Assembly (NCBI RefSeq): GCF_024721975.1
Contig: NZ_JANQBB010000005.1
Span: 248,001 to 312,000 of the forward strand
Direction of reading: 5' to 3'
Length of the DNA: 64,000 nt
Source of the DNA: Paenibacillus endoradicis
Lineage (GTDB): Bacteria; Bacillota; Bacilli; Paenibacillales; Paenibacillaceae
Each line of letters begins with the position of its first letter. Within the stretch, counting starts at the first letter, position 1. A model generated the notes under the pieces. It was not told the DNA's origin. It saw only the letters and a list, made by a program, of their open reading frames with translations, and ran no database searches. Position numbers and translations under genes: made by a program. Shown one piece after another: positions 9,545-18,834 of the stretch.

Positions 9545-11122
9545 CTATTTGCGGCGAGTGCCACTACTTCTTGAACTGCTTCTACCGCCAGAACGGCCAC
9601 CGCTTGAACGATTGCTACTAGAGCTCTCACCACGAGTACTATTGCTAGGACGAGAAGAACCAAATGATTTACCACCATCTCTTGGTTTAATACCTTGAGC
9701 TAGATCTAGATCAGCTCTTGAAATTCCCCAAGGATTAGCTTTGTCTTTTGCTTTTGGTTTAGATGATTCAGAAGAGTTTGATGTGGAAACCGGACGAGGG
9801 AATACTTTACCACTACGTTCCGAAGGTCCTTTTCCAACACGGTCAGATGAACCTTTACCACTACGTTCTGAAGATCCTTTACCGCCTTTGTTGAAGCGAC
9901 TAGAATCGTTTCCTTTACGACCTTTTGATTCATAACCGCTACCAGGTTTGCTCTTTCTATCTCTTGAGCCTTGACGATCTTCACCATATTGGCGAGGTGA
10001 AACTTCAAGTCCATCGACTTTACGAAGAGGTAATCTAGCTGAAATACCACGTTCGATTGCATCTAGCTTCAATCTGTCATGTTGTGTTACGAAAGTAATC
10101 GCTGTACCAGTATGACCAGCACGGCCAGTACGACCGATACGATGAATATAACTTTCAGCATCTAGTGGGATATCGTAGTTATATACATGAGATACACCCT
10201 CAACATCTAGTCCACGAGCTGCAACATCAGTAGCTACTAGTATTTGCAATTTCATATCGCGGAACTTTTTCATAACTTGTTCACGCTTCGCTTGTGTTAG
10301 ATCACCATGCAACTCATCTGCGTTATATCCTGCGTCCTGCAAAGCTGCTGTAAGCTTTTTGGCACGAAGTTTCGTACGGCAGAATATAACTGCAAGAAAT
10401 GGACTTGCCGTTTGTAACAAATGTAGAAGTGCAGATTCCTTCTCACGATCTGTAGTTTCGATTGCACGCTGTTTAATATTATCAAGCGTTACACGCTCTG
10501 ACTTAATATGAACGTTGATAGGATTTTTAGAATATTGAACTGCTAATTTGCGAATTGCTTCTGGCATAGTTGCAGAGAACAACATCGTTTGACGTGCTTT
10601 TGGAGTCTGCATAATAATTGATTCAACTTCTGGAAGGAAGCCCATGTGAAGCATTTGATCGGCTTCATCTAATACAAGATGAGAAATTTTACCGATGTTG
10701 ATACTTCCTCTACGCATATGATCCATCAAACGTCCAGGAGTTGCTACGATGATATGTGGTGCGTTTTTCAATCTTTTCACTTGTGCTGCAACATCTTGTC
10801 CACCATAACAAGCAAGTACAGTAGCACCAACGCTGCTAGCAAGTTTTTTAACTTCAGCAGTAATTTGGATAGCTAACTCACGAGTAGGTGTAAGAATTAA
10901 TGCTTGAACATGATCCTTATCAGGACGGATCAATTGTAGGATCGGAAGTGTGAAAGCTAATGTTTTTCCTGTTCCTGTTTGTGCTTGGGCAATCATATCT
11001 ATACCATTGAGAAGATCAGGTATAGCAGTCTTTTGGATAGGAGTTGGCTGGATAATTCCTTGTAGCTTCAACTGCTCCGCAAGCTGCTCTGCTACTCCCA
11101 ATTGGTTAAATGCATTTGTCAT
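9545..11122 (-). CDS. DEAD-box ATP-dependent RNA helicase (CshA/DeaD-like)
   Basis: 525 residues. The helicase core has a Q motif (TPIQ), AQTGTGKT (47-54), PTRELA, DEAD (152-155), SAT (183-185), ARGLD and HRIGRTGR (327-334). From about residue 375 the tail is low-complexity Gly/Ser/Arg/Lys, with repeats of the type KGSSERSGKGSSDR, typical of RNA-binding tails in CshA-type enzymes. The role is RNA unwinding in ribosome assembly or mRNA decay, often cold-related (family knowledge). GAGG lies nine bases before the ATG. Confidence 0.9.
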   Translation of the reverse strand: MTNAFNQLGVAEQLAEQLKLQGIIQPTPIQKTAIPDLLNGIDMIAQAQTGTGKTLAFTLPILQLIRPDKDHVQALILTPTRELAIQITAEVKKLASSVGATVLACYGGQDVAAQVKRLKNAPHIIVATPGRLMDHMRRGSINIGKISHLVLDEADQMLHMGFLPEVESIIMQTPKARQTMLFSATMPEAIRKLAVQYSKNPINVHIKSERVTLDNIKQRAIETTDREKESALLHLLQTASPFLAVIFCRTKLRAKKLTAALQDAGYNADELHGDLTQAKREQVMKKFRDMKLQILVATDVAARGLDVEGVSHVYNYDIPLDAESYIHRIGRTGRAGHTGTAITFVTQHDRLKLDAIERGISARLPLRKVDGLEVSPRQYGEDRQGSRDRKSKPGSGYESKGRKGNDSSRFNKGGKGSSERSGKGSSDRVGKGPSERSGKVFPRPVSTSNSSESSKPKAKDKANPWGISRADLDLAQGIKPRDGGKSFGSSRPSNSTRGESSSSNRSSGGRSGGRSSSRSSGTRRK

Positions 11123-11312
11123 TAATCGTTATCCTCATTTCTACTTATCTTTAGATAGTATAACAGTTGTAAACAAGAAGTGCATCATATCCTTTCATAT
11201 GGTATGCTAAAGTATAGTAAACTTTATTCAAATGATGAAAAATGACATGTTTTAGGCATAACATTTCCTGTATAATGAGGGAAGATTAAAGGAATGAAAA
11301 GTTAATGGAGTA

Positions 11313-11369
11313 CTTACGAAGTAATTTTTCATTAACGAGCAGTAAATTAAGTAGCATATGAAAAGTTTA
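11313..11369 (+). repeat. hairpin leader repeat, upstream tandem copy
   Basis: CTTACGAAGTAATTTTTCAT ... ATGAAAAGTTT, the same layout as the next copy but without a terminal AGGAGG. It lies directly upstream of the copy that carries the ribosome-binding site. Confidence 0.7.
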
Positions 11370-11373
11370 GAAA

Positions 11374-11439
11374 ATGCTTACGAAATAACTTTTCATTAAC
11401 GAGTAATAAACTAAGAAGCATATGAAAAGTTTTAGGAGG
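11374..11439 (+). repeat. hairpin leader repeat ending in the Shine-Dalgarno of the small conserved gene
   Basis: ATGCTTACGAAATAACTTTTCAT ... ATGAAAAGTTTTAGGAGG. AACTTTTCAT pairs over 10 bp with ATGAAAAGTT, placing a stem immediately 5' of the ribosome-binding site. One of six copies in the window lying before five unrelated genes. Confidence 0.75.
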
Positions 11440-11443
11440 CGTT

Positions 11444-11762
11444 ATGTATCGCTTTTGGGATTACAAGAGCAGAATTAAATGATTGGAAAACTACTGTTGA
11501 ACAAGGTGAGATTGCTTATTTGACACATTATTGGCTAGATGAGAGGTTTCCGGAAGCACGAACTGTTACTAAAGTCGGCTGTAAAGACATCTCAAAATTA
11601 GTCGCTTGGTGTGAACATTTCCAATTGAACCCTATATATATTCATAAAAGAGCCCGCTATCCGCATTTTGATTTACTTGGACCGTATCAATATGAGGTGT
11701 TGAAAGCAGTTGGATTGCATGATCATATTTCCCGTTTTCATCTACATAAGAGTCATCAATAA
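11444..11762 (+). pseudogene. conserved hypothetical protein with a disrupted start
   Basis: The main coding frame is open from 11436 to 11762 and reads IAFGITRAELNDWK... then THYWLDERFPEARTVTKVGCKD, a plausible globular ~105-residue protein. AGGAGG at 11434-11439 is followed by ATG at 11444, but that ATG is out of frame and stops after 12 codons. In the coding frame the codon at normal spacing is ATC (11448). The simplest reading is a 2-base deletion just after ATG (ATG-T-ATC). Alternatives are a non-canonical ATC start, a sequencing error, or a shorter protein from TTG 11520. I do not know its function. Confidence 0.5.
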
Positions 11763-11799
11763 GATGTGGAAAATAAAATTGGAAAGAGTGGTGTAGCAT

Positions 11800-12243
11800 A
11801 TGTTCTACCGAATCTCTCAAATGGCCTTAGTAGCAGTGCTTACCTGTTTGGCGGGAATTAATTATACTTGGTATTCATGGTTTGATTATAAGATTCTAGG
11901 TATAGGTAAAGGGTTTTTATTGAATAGCTTAACGACATGGGGATATATCTCTATTGTGCTTGGGTTACTTATGATTGGCACTTTAGCTTTCCGTAAGGTA
12001 ATTAATGTGATAATGATAGATAAGCCTTTAGAAATATTTATGGCTATTATATTTGTCATTCAATTACCGATTGTAAGCTTATGGTTTATGGCCGTTATGA
12101 TGCAAGGTGTAGAAGCTCTTACCGGAGTAATTATGCATTCTACATTGTTAATATTGATTGGATATCGTTTTATGACAAGTCATCGCACTCCTCGAAAACT
12201 GAAAGAAGAGCAACAAGAAGAGACGAGCGACTTGACACTGTAG
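11800..12243 (+). CDS. hypothetical four-helix membrane protein
   Basis: 147 residues with four predicted membrane helices (~7-27, 42-65, 75-98, 103-125) and a charged cytoplasmic tail (RTPRKLKEEQQEE). GAGTGG lies upstream of the ATG. It begins 37 bases after the preceding small gene, so the two are probably cotranscribed. I recognise no family. Its 3' end contains the -35 box of the leuS promoter. Confidence 0.65.
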   Translation: MFYRISQMALVAVLTCLAGINYTWYSWFDYKILGIGKGFLLNSLTTWGYISIVLGLLMIGTLAFRKVINVIMIDKPLEIFMAIIFVIQLPIVSLWFMAVMMQGVEALTGVIMHSTLLILIGYRFMTSHRTPRKLKEEQQEETSDLTL

Positions 12244-12260
12244 TATTCGATTTATATAAT
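12232..12260 (+). promoter_or_regulatory. sigma-A promoter of leuS
   Basis: TTGACA (12232-12237), a 17-base spacer and TATAAT (12255-12260): full consensus. The -35 box lies inside the end of the upstream reading frame, and the T-box leader starts about 20 bases downstream. Confidence 0.85.
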
Positions 12261-12280
12261 CAGATTATCTATTAATATGT

Positions 12281-12532
12281 AATGCGTTGATGAGGAGTAG
12301 TACAATCGATATCAAGATTTCAGAGAGCCGGCATTTGGTGCAAGTCGGTACTTGATCGAGCGGAACTCGCCTTTGAGCAGTGTATGAATTTGTTTTATAA
12401 ATACACCGTATACCTGCGATAAAGGTGAAAAGTGAGTAGTAGATCAAGTAGATCACTACTAACTAGGGTGGTACCACGTGAGCATATCCTCTCGTCCCTA
12501 GCGTTAATCCGCTAGGGATGAGAGGTTTTTTT
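12281..12532 (+). promoter_or_regulatory. leucine T-box riboswitch controlling leuS
   Basis: A classical aminoacyl-tRNA-sensing leader. A stem I distal region (AGAGAGCCGG...TTGGTGCAAG) is followed by GAA-CTC-GCC, giving specifier codon CTC (Leu) at 12366-12368. The T-box AGGGTGGTACCACG lies at 12465-12478; its TGGT would pair with a tRNA end carrying discriminator A, as expected for tRNA-Leu. A terminator follows: CCTCTCGTCCCTAGCG (12488-12503) pairs with CGCTAGGGATGAGAGG (12510-12525), then seven T. Uncharged tRNA-Leu should permit read-through into leuS. Confidence 0.93.
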
Positions 12533-12550
12533 GTGTTTATTACTGGGTAA

Positions 12551-12616
12551 ATGCTTCCGAAGTAACTTTTTGTTACAAGAAGTTACATCAGGTAGAAACA
12601 AAAAGTTTTTAGGAGG
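12551..12616 (+). repeat. hairpin leader repeat between the T-box and leuS
   Basis: ATGCTTCCGAAGTAACTTTTTGTT ... AACAAAAAGTTTTTAGGAGG. The stem AACTTTTTGTT/AACAAAAAGTT (11 bp) differs from the CAT/ATG version elsewhere but remains paired. An alternative GTAAC/GTTAC pairing is also possible. AGGAGG is the leuS ribosome-binding site. Confidence 0.75.
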
Positions 12617-12623
12617 AAAAATT

Positions 12624-15065
12624 ATGAGTACAGAGCAATCACGTCATGGTTACAGTCCATTAACGATTGAACCGAAGTGGCAACAATATTGGGATGCTAA
12701 TAAGACGTTTAAAACAGGTGAAGACAAAGATAAACCTAAATTTTATGCTTTAGACATGTTCCCTTATCCATCAGGATCTGGTCTGCATGTTGGACATCCT
12801 GAGGGGTATACGGCGACAGATATTTTGTCTCGTTATAAGAGAATGCAAGGTTACAACGTTCTTCATCCAATGGGTTGGGATGCTTTCGGTTTGCCTGCTG
12901 AGCAACATGCTATAGATACAGGACAACATCCACGCGATTTTACAATCTTAAATATCGATAATTTCCGTCGCCAGATCAAATCTCTTGGTTTCTCGTATGA
13001 CTGGGATCGTGAGATTAGTACTACGGATCCGGAATATTACAAATGGACACAATGGATTTTCATTCAACTTTACAATCGTGGTCTTGCATATGTTGCAGAA
13101 GTTCCAGTTAACTGGTGCGAAGCGCTTGGTACGGTTCTAGCGAACGAAGAAGTTATCGATGGTCTGAGCGAACGTGGTAATCATCCAGTTGTTCGTAAAC
13201 CAATGCGTCAATGGATTTTGAGAATTACAGAATATGCTGAACGTTTACTTGAAGATCTTGAAGAACTTGATTGGACGGAAAGCATTAAAGATATGCAACG
13301 TAACTGGATTGGTAAGTCTACAGGTGCGGAAGTCACTTTCCCAATTGAAGGCCATGATGAATCGCTTGTTGTATTTACAACTCGTCCAGATACATTGTTT
13401 GGTGCAACGTATTGTGTATTAGCACCAGAACACGAGCTTGTTGAGCAAATTACTTCTGCTGAGCAACAAGATGCAGTTAAAGCTTATCAATTGTTAGCTT
13501 CTCGTAAGAGCGATCTTGAGCGTACTGATCTTGCGAAAGAAAAAAGCGGTGTATTTACTGGAGCCTATGCAGTAAACCCTGTGAATGGAGCTAAAGCACC
13601 GATCTGGATTGCTGATTATGTACTTGCTGGATATGGTACCGGTGCAATTATGGCTGTTCCTGGACATGATACACGTGACTATGAATTTGCCAAACAATTT
13701 GACCTACCTATTATCGAAGTCGTATCTGGTGGTAATGTAGCTGAGGAAGCTTATGCTGGCGATGGTCCACATGTTAACTCTGAGTTCTTGAATGGTCTTA
13801 ACAATGAGGATGCAATGGCGGCAATGATCAAGTTCCTTGAAGAGAACGGTAAAGGAGCAGCGAAAGTAACGTACCGTCTTCGTGACTGGTTGTTCTCTCG
13901 TCAACGTTATTGGGGAGAGCCAATTCCAATTATTCACCTTGAAGATGGAACAATGAAAACTGTACCTGAAGATCAATTGCCATTGTTGCTTCCGGATGTT
14001 GATGCTATCAAGCCATCTGGTACTGGTGAATCACCACTTGCTAACGTAACGGAATGGATTAACACTGTTGACCCTGAAACAGGTATGAAGGCTCGTCGTG
14101 AGACGAATACTATGCCACAATGGGCTGGTAGCTGTTGGTATTACCTTCGTTTCATTGATCCTAAGAACAATGAGCAACTTTGTTCGCCTGAGAAACAAGC
14201 AGAGTGGCTTCCAGTTGATCTATACATCGGTGGAGCTGAGCATGCAGTACTTCACTTACTATACGCTCGTTTCTGGCATAAAGTACTTTATGATATCGGT
14301 GTAGTTAATACGAAAGAGCCGTTCCAAAAATTAGTTAACCAAGGTATGATTCTTGGTACAAATAATGAGAAAATGTCCAAATCTCGTGGTAATGTTATTA
14401 ATCCCGATGAAATTGTCAATGAGTTTGGGGCAGATACACTTCGTATGTATGAAATGTTTATGGGACCGCTAGAAGCTACAAAACCTTGGAGTGCCAATGG
14501 TGTTGAAGGTTCGTATCGTTTCTTAAGTCGTGTATGGCGTCTATTCGTAACTGAAGGTGGTCAGCTTAATCCACGTGTCTCTGATAGTGAGCCAGCTAGT
14601 GATGCATTTATGCGTACATGGCATCGCTCGATTAAGAAAATTACTGATGATATGGAAAATTTACGTTTCAACACGGCAATTAGCCAAATGATGATTTTTG
14701 TAAATGAAGCATATAAAGCAGAGGTTCTACCACGTAAAGCTATGGAAGACTTTGTGAAAATTATTTCCCCACTTGCTCCGCATCTAGCTGAAGAGCTATG
14801 GGAAGTGCTTGGACATACAGGTACAATCACATATCAAGCGTGGCCAACATATGACGAAGCTTGGACTGTTGACCAAGAAGTTGAAATTGTTGTTCAAGTT
14901 AACGGAAAAATTATCGAGCGCCTTTCTATTGCAGCTGATCTAGATGTGGAAGCAATGGAAGCTCAAGCTAAAGCTTTACCGAAAGTTGCAGAACTTATCG
15001 AAGGTAAAACTGTTCGAAAAGTTATTGCAGTTAAAGGTAAACTTGTAAATATCGTAGCAAATTAG
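12624..15065 (+). CDS. leuS: leucyl-tRNA synthetase
   Basis: 813 residues from ATG 12624, seven bases after AGGAGG; an upstream in-frame TTG at 12531 lies in the T-box terminator and is not the start. It is a class I synthetase with HVGH (55-58), an editing domain ([22 protein letters not shown]), KMSKS (583-587) and a C-terminal anticodon-binding and tail region. It charges tRNA-Leu in the cytosol. Length is normal for bacterial LeuS. It is controlled by the leucine T-box plus the hairpin leader repeat. Confidence 0.97.
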   Translation: MSTEQSRHGYSPLTIEPKWQQYWDANKTFKTGEDKDKPKFYALDMFPYPSGSGLHVGHPEGYTATDILSRYKRMQGYNVLHPMGWDAFGLPAEQHAIDTGQHPRDFTILNIDNFRRQIKSLGFSYDWDREISTTDPEYYKWTQWIFIQLYNRGLAYVAEVPVNWCEALGTVLANEEVIDGLSERGNHPVVRKPMRQWILRITEYAERLLEDLEELDWTESIKDMQRNWIGKSTGAEVTFPIEGHDESLVVFTTRPDTLFGATYCVLAPEHELVEQITSAEQQDAVKAYQLLASRKSDLERTDLAKEKSGVFTGAYAVNPVNGAKAPIWIADYVLAGYGTGAIMAVPGHDTRDYEFAKQFDLPIIEVVSGGNVAEEAYAGDGPHVNSEFLNGLNNEDAMAAMIKFLEENGKGAAKVTYRLRDWLFSRQRYWGEPIPIIHLEDGTMKTVPEDQLPLLLPDVDAIKPSGTGESPLANVTEWINTVDPETGMKARRETNTMPQWAGSCWYYLRFIDPKNNEQLCSPEKQAEWLPVDLYIGGAEHAVLHLLYARFWHKVLYDIGVVNTKEPFQKLVNQGMILGTNNEKMSKSRGNVINPDEIVNEFGADTLRMYEMFMGPLEATKPWSANGVEGSYRFLSRVWRLFVTEGGQLNPRVSDSEPASDAFMRTWHRSIKKITDDMENLRFNTAISQMMIFVNEAYKAEVLPRKAMEDFVKIISPLAPHLAEELWEVLGHTGTITYQAWPTYDEAWTVDQEVEIVVQVNGKIIERLSIAADLDVEAMEAQAKALPKVAELIEGKTVRKVIAVKGKLVNIVAN

Positions 15066-15071
15066 TGAAAA

Positions 15072-15111
15072 AAGAGATGGCGGAAATAGCTAAACATAGC
15101 TATTGTCCGCC
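15072..15111 (-). terminator. terminator of comER between convergent genes
   Basis: GGCGGA (15079-15084) and AATAGCT pair with AGCTATT and TCCGCC (15106-15111). On the minus strand the stem is followed by TCTCTTTTTTC, so it mainly serves comER. Confidence 0.75.
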
Positions 15112-15939
15112 AACTTCTTCTCTATCGAATGTTTGATTAACCACTTCTAAATCCTCATAATATTTGGCATGTGTTGTCCGTATTAACTCATTAAAAATAC
15201 CCGAAGTTTCTCTACTGAGCAACTGGAGTGCTTTCGCCGTAATCCCACCTGGCACAGCAACTCGCTGTTGAACCTCTTCTGTTGTCATACCACCTTCAGT
15301 AAGTAACAACCCCGTACCTAATAGCATATTGCTCGCTATTTTCATTGCTCCTTCTCTAGAAATTCCAGTTTCTTCTACCGCTGAATCAATAAATTGTTGC
15401 AGTAAAAATGCAAAGAAAGCAGGACCACAACTTGAAATATCTGACACAATTCTTGTATAGCTTTCCTCAATTTTAATTGGCTCACTAATATAAGAAAGTA
15501 GTTTTTGTAATTTTGTCTGATAGGTCTCCTCGATTTGATTCCCGTAAATACAAAGCGTAGCACCACTCCACATTTTATTAGTAATACTCGGAATTATTTT
15601 TGCCACTCTACAATTCAATTCTGCTTCAAGATGGGATAACAGTACCGGGCTTGTAATTGAAACGATAATTTGCTCTTCATGTACATACGGTTTAATCTCC
15701 GAAATAACGGTAGCAAACTCATGAGGTTTTATACATAGAAACACAATTTCAGTTTCATAGACAACATGTACATTATTACTTTCAACTTCAATGCCTGGAT
15801 ATTTATATGCTAGTGCTTGAGCTTTACCTATACTTCGATTGCTTACTTTAATTTGTGTTGGCTCAACTGCTTCAGATAAGATGAAAGATTCAATCAATAG
15901 GCTCCCCATACTTCCTGCTCCGATAAATCCGATTTTCAT
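15100..15939 (-). CDS. comER: ComER, pyrroline-5-carboxylate reductase-like protein
   Basis: 279 residues with an N-terminal Rossmann motif (GAGSMG, 7-12) and a C-terminal ProC-type dimerisation domain (SSCGPAFFAF; VAVPGGITAKALQLL). In Bacillus, comER is read divergently from comEA, exactly as here, which decides between ComER and ordinary ProC. It is NAD(P)-binding; in Bacillus it is dispensable for transformation and has been linked to sporulation or biofilm timing (family knowledge). Its ATG follows AGGAGG of a hairpin leader repeat. Confidence 0.85.
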   Translation of the reverse strand: MKIGFIGAGSMGSLLIESFILSEAVEPTQIKVSNRSIGKAQALAYKYPGIEVESNNVHVVYETEIVFLCIKPHEFATVISEIKPYVHEEQIIVSITSPVLLSHLEAELNCRVAKIIPSITNKMWSGATLCIYGNQIEETYQTKLQKLLSYISEPIKIEESYTRIVSDISSCGPAFFAFLLQQFIDSAVEETGISREGAMKIASNMLLGTGLLLTEGGMTTEEVQQRVAVPGGITAKALQLLSRETSGIFNELIRTTHAKYYEDLEVVNQTFDREEVGGQ

Positions 15940-15947
15940 CGCGATAA

Positions 15948-16016
15948 CCTCCTAAAACTTTTCGAACGGATTATATTTACTTCTATGCAGCGAAAAGTTA
16001 CCTCGTAAGTATAAGC
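15948..16016 (-). repeat. hairpin leader repeat upstream of comER
   Basis: Read on the minus strand: CTTATACTTACGAGGTAACTTTTCG... ending CGAAAAGTTTTAGGAGG. The stem is AACTTTTCG/CGAAAAGTT, again compensated relative to other copies. AGGAGG is the comER ribosome-binding site, eight bases from the ATG. Confidence 0.72.
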
Positions 16017-16113
16017 TATTATGAAAGTGACGAAAGCTCTATTCTTTTATCTATCGTATTCCCTACGGCTTGTATGTTATGTCAATAAATAATGACCGAA
16101 CGAGGTGATTGTA

Positions 16114-16674
16114 TTGAAACAAAAGGAATCAAATATTTCAGCAATAACATTTATGTGGATTGGAATGCTAGGTACTGGGTTTTTATTAGTTATTGTGGCG
16201 ATCGTTATTCACTATTCTGATAGTAAGGAAGTAGAAGATGTATCGTTAACTTTACTGATGGAAGAGAAATTCAAGGCACAAGACGAAGCGGGAAAGGTGC
16301 TAACATCGAGTAAAGAAGAAAATAATCAAGGAAAGGTACAACAAGATGACTTTACAATAGATACATCGGGAGGATCAACACAATCAAGCAATAGCACAGA
16401 TGTAGATGAGAATTCTCCTAAGTTGCCAACGGAAGCGGGTAATAATATAGAAGAAACTACAATTTCTCAACAATTAACGAAAATCGATATAAACACTGCA
16501 ACTTCTGAGCAATTGCAACAGTTAAAAGGGATAGGACCTTCAAAAGCAAAAGCAATAATTGAAGATCGCGAGCAAAAAGGAAAGTATAAAAATATAGCTG
16601 ATATTAAGCGGGTAAAAGGGATTGGAGAAAAACTTTATGCTGGAATACAAGAAAGTATTGTAGCCGAGCCATAG
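16114..16674 (+). CDS. comEA: competence DNA receptor ComEA
   Basis: 186 residues from TTG 16114 (GAGGTGAT upstream; GTG 16105 is an alternative start that overlaps it). One N-terminal membrane anchor (~10-30) is followed by an acidic, Ser/Gln/Asn-rich linker and a C-terminal helix-hairpin-helix DNA-binding domain (IDINTATSEQLQQLKGIGPS... VKGIGEKLY). ComEA binds incoming DNA outside the membrane and passes it to ComEC. The SLBB domain present in Bacillus ComEA is not visible; a low-complexity linker takes its place. It is first in the comE cluster, divergent from comER. Confidence 0.9.
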   Translation: MKQKESNISAITFMWIGMLGTGFLLVIVAIVIHYSDSKEVEDVSLTLLMEEKFKAQDEAGKVLTSSKEENNQGKVQQDDFTIDTSGGSTQSSNSTDVDENSPKLPTEAGNNIEETTISQQLTKIDINTATSEQLQQLKGIGPSKAKAIIEDREQKGKYKNIADIKRVKGIGEKLYAGIQESIVAEP

Positions 16675-16744
16675 ATAAGTCATAATGGAACTGAAAGTGG
16701 TTTCATTCCATTTATTTAATTTTTTGTCATTCATGGTTTAGCTT

Positions 16745-18113
<1,369 letters not shown>

Positions 18114-18134
18114 TCATAACTTCAGTTACTTTCT

Positions 18135-18164
18135 TTGCAAAATTGTTCACTGAGCGCTTATAAT
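18135..18164 (+). promoter_or_regulatory. sigma-A-type promoter of comEB-comEC
   Basis: TTGCAA (18135-18140), an 18-base spacer and TATAAT (18159-18164), 45 bases before comEB. It gives comEB-comEC transcription independent of metY. Confidence 0.65.
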
Positions 18165-18209
18165 AGATGCAATATAACATAGTGGACATGCAGCAATGAA
18201 AGGAAGAAT

Positions 18210-18746
18210 ATGATGTTAGAAAATATTAAAGAATCGGTTCGTAAAGACTGGGATACATACTTTATGGACATTGCGTATATGGTTTCAACTCGTTCAAGAT
18301 GTCATCGTCGTCATGTAGGCTCGGTACTAGTTCAAGGTAAGAAGCTATTAGGTACCGCTTATAATGGTGCTCCTATGGGAGTAGAAGACTGTGAAGAGGC
18401 CGGGTGTATGATAACCGAGGAGTATGAGGTTGTCATTGATGATCAAGGTATCGAGCAAATGATCAAAAAACAACGTTGTATTCGTACCATTCATGCAGAA
18501 CAAAACCTGTTACTATTTACTGATCGGATAGACCGAGAAGGTTCCGTCGTTTATGTTACGGATCAACCATGTTGGACTTGTGCTAATATGCTTGCCAATA
18601 GTGGGGTGAAAGAAATCGTATATCATCGACCTTATAAGAAAGATGATATTAAAGTCCGTCACTTAATGGAGCAAGTTGGAATTCTGTTCCGTTCACTTGA
18701 TCGATATGAACCGCCAGCACATGCTGCGATGGATATTCAGCAATAA
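18210..18746 (+). CDS. comEB: ComEB, dCMP/CMP deaminase family protein
   Basis: 178 residues of the zinc cytidine/deoxycytidylate deaminase family with H95-A-E97 and PCWTC (C121, C124) as zinc and catalytic residues. In Bacillus it lies between comEA and comEC; it is not required for DNA uptake itself but aids polar localisation of the machinery (family knowledge). It converts dCMP to dUMP. GAAAGGAAG precedes tandem ATGs at 18210 and 18213. A terminator follows before comEC. Confidence 0.9.
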   Translation: MMLENIKESVRKDWDTYFMDIAYMVSTRSRCHRRHVGSVLVQGKKLLGTAYNGAPMGVEDCEEAGCMITEEYEVVIDDQGIEQMIKKQRCIRTIHAEQNLLLFTDRIDREGSVVYVTDQPCWTCANMLANSGVKEIVYHRPYKKDDIKVRHLMEQVGILFRSLDRYEPPAHAAMDIQQ

Positions 18747-18768
18747 TACATTTATAGTTTGTCCTAGG

Positions 18769-18817
18769 AAGAACCTAATCACTACTCTTTAGAGTAGAAG
18801 ATTAGGTTCTTTTTTTG
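18769..18817 (+). terminator. terminator/attenuator between comEB and comEC
   Basis: AGAACCTAATC (18770-18780) pairs with GATTAGGTTCT (18800-18810), then a run of seven T. It sits only ~20 bases before the comEC start, so it may limit comEC transcription. Confidence 0.8.
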
Positions 18818-18834
18818 TTGGGAGGAAGGATCAT

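Larger units (their letters stand above)
11123..11443 (+). promoter_or_regulatory. 320-bp leader region before the conserved small gene
   Basis: It holds a -10-like TATAAT at 11271-11276 (the -35, TGTTTT, is weak), then two tandem copies of the hairpin leader repeat described separately. The second copy ends in AGGAGG at 11434-11439. No gene is seen here. Confidence 0.5.

Noticed and set aside
9427..9621. 64-codon plus-strand frame overlapping the helicase 3' end
   Set aside because: It crosses the bidirectional terminator and is antisense to the helicase tail.
12531..12623. extended LeuS N-terminus from TTG 12531
   Set aside because: The extension lies in the T-box terminator and hairpin leader; the ATG at 12624 has the correct ribosome-binding site and LeuS N-terminus.
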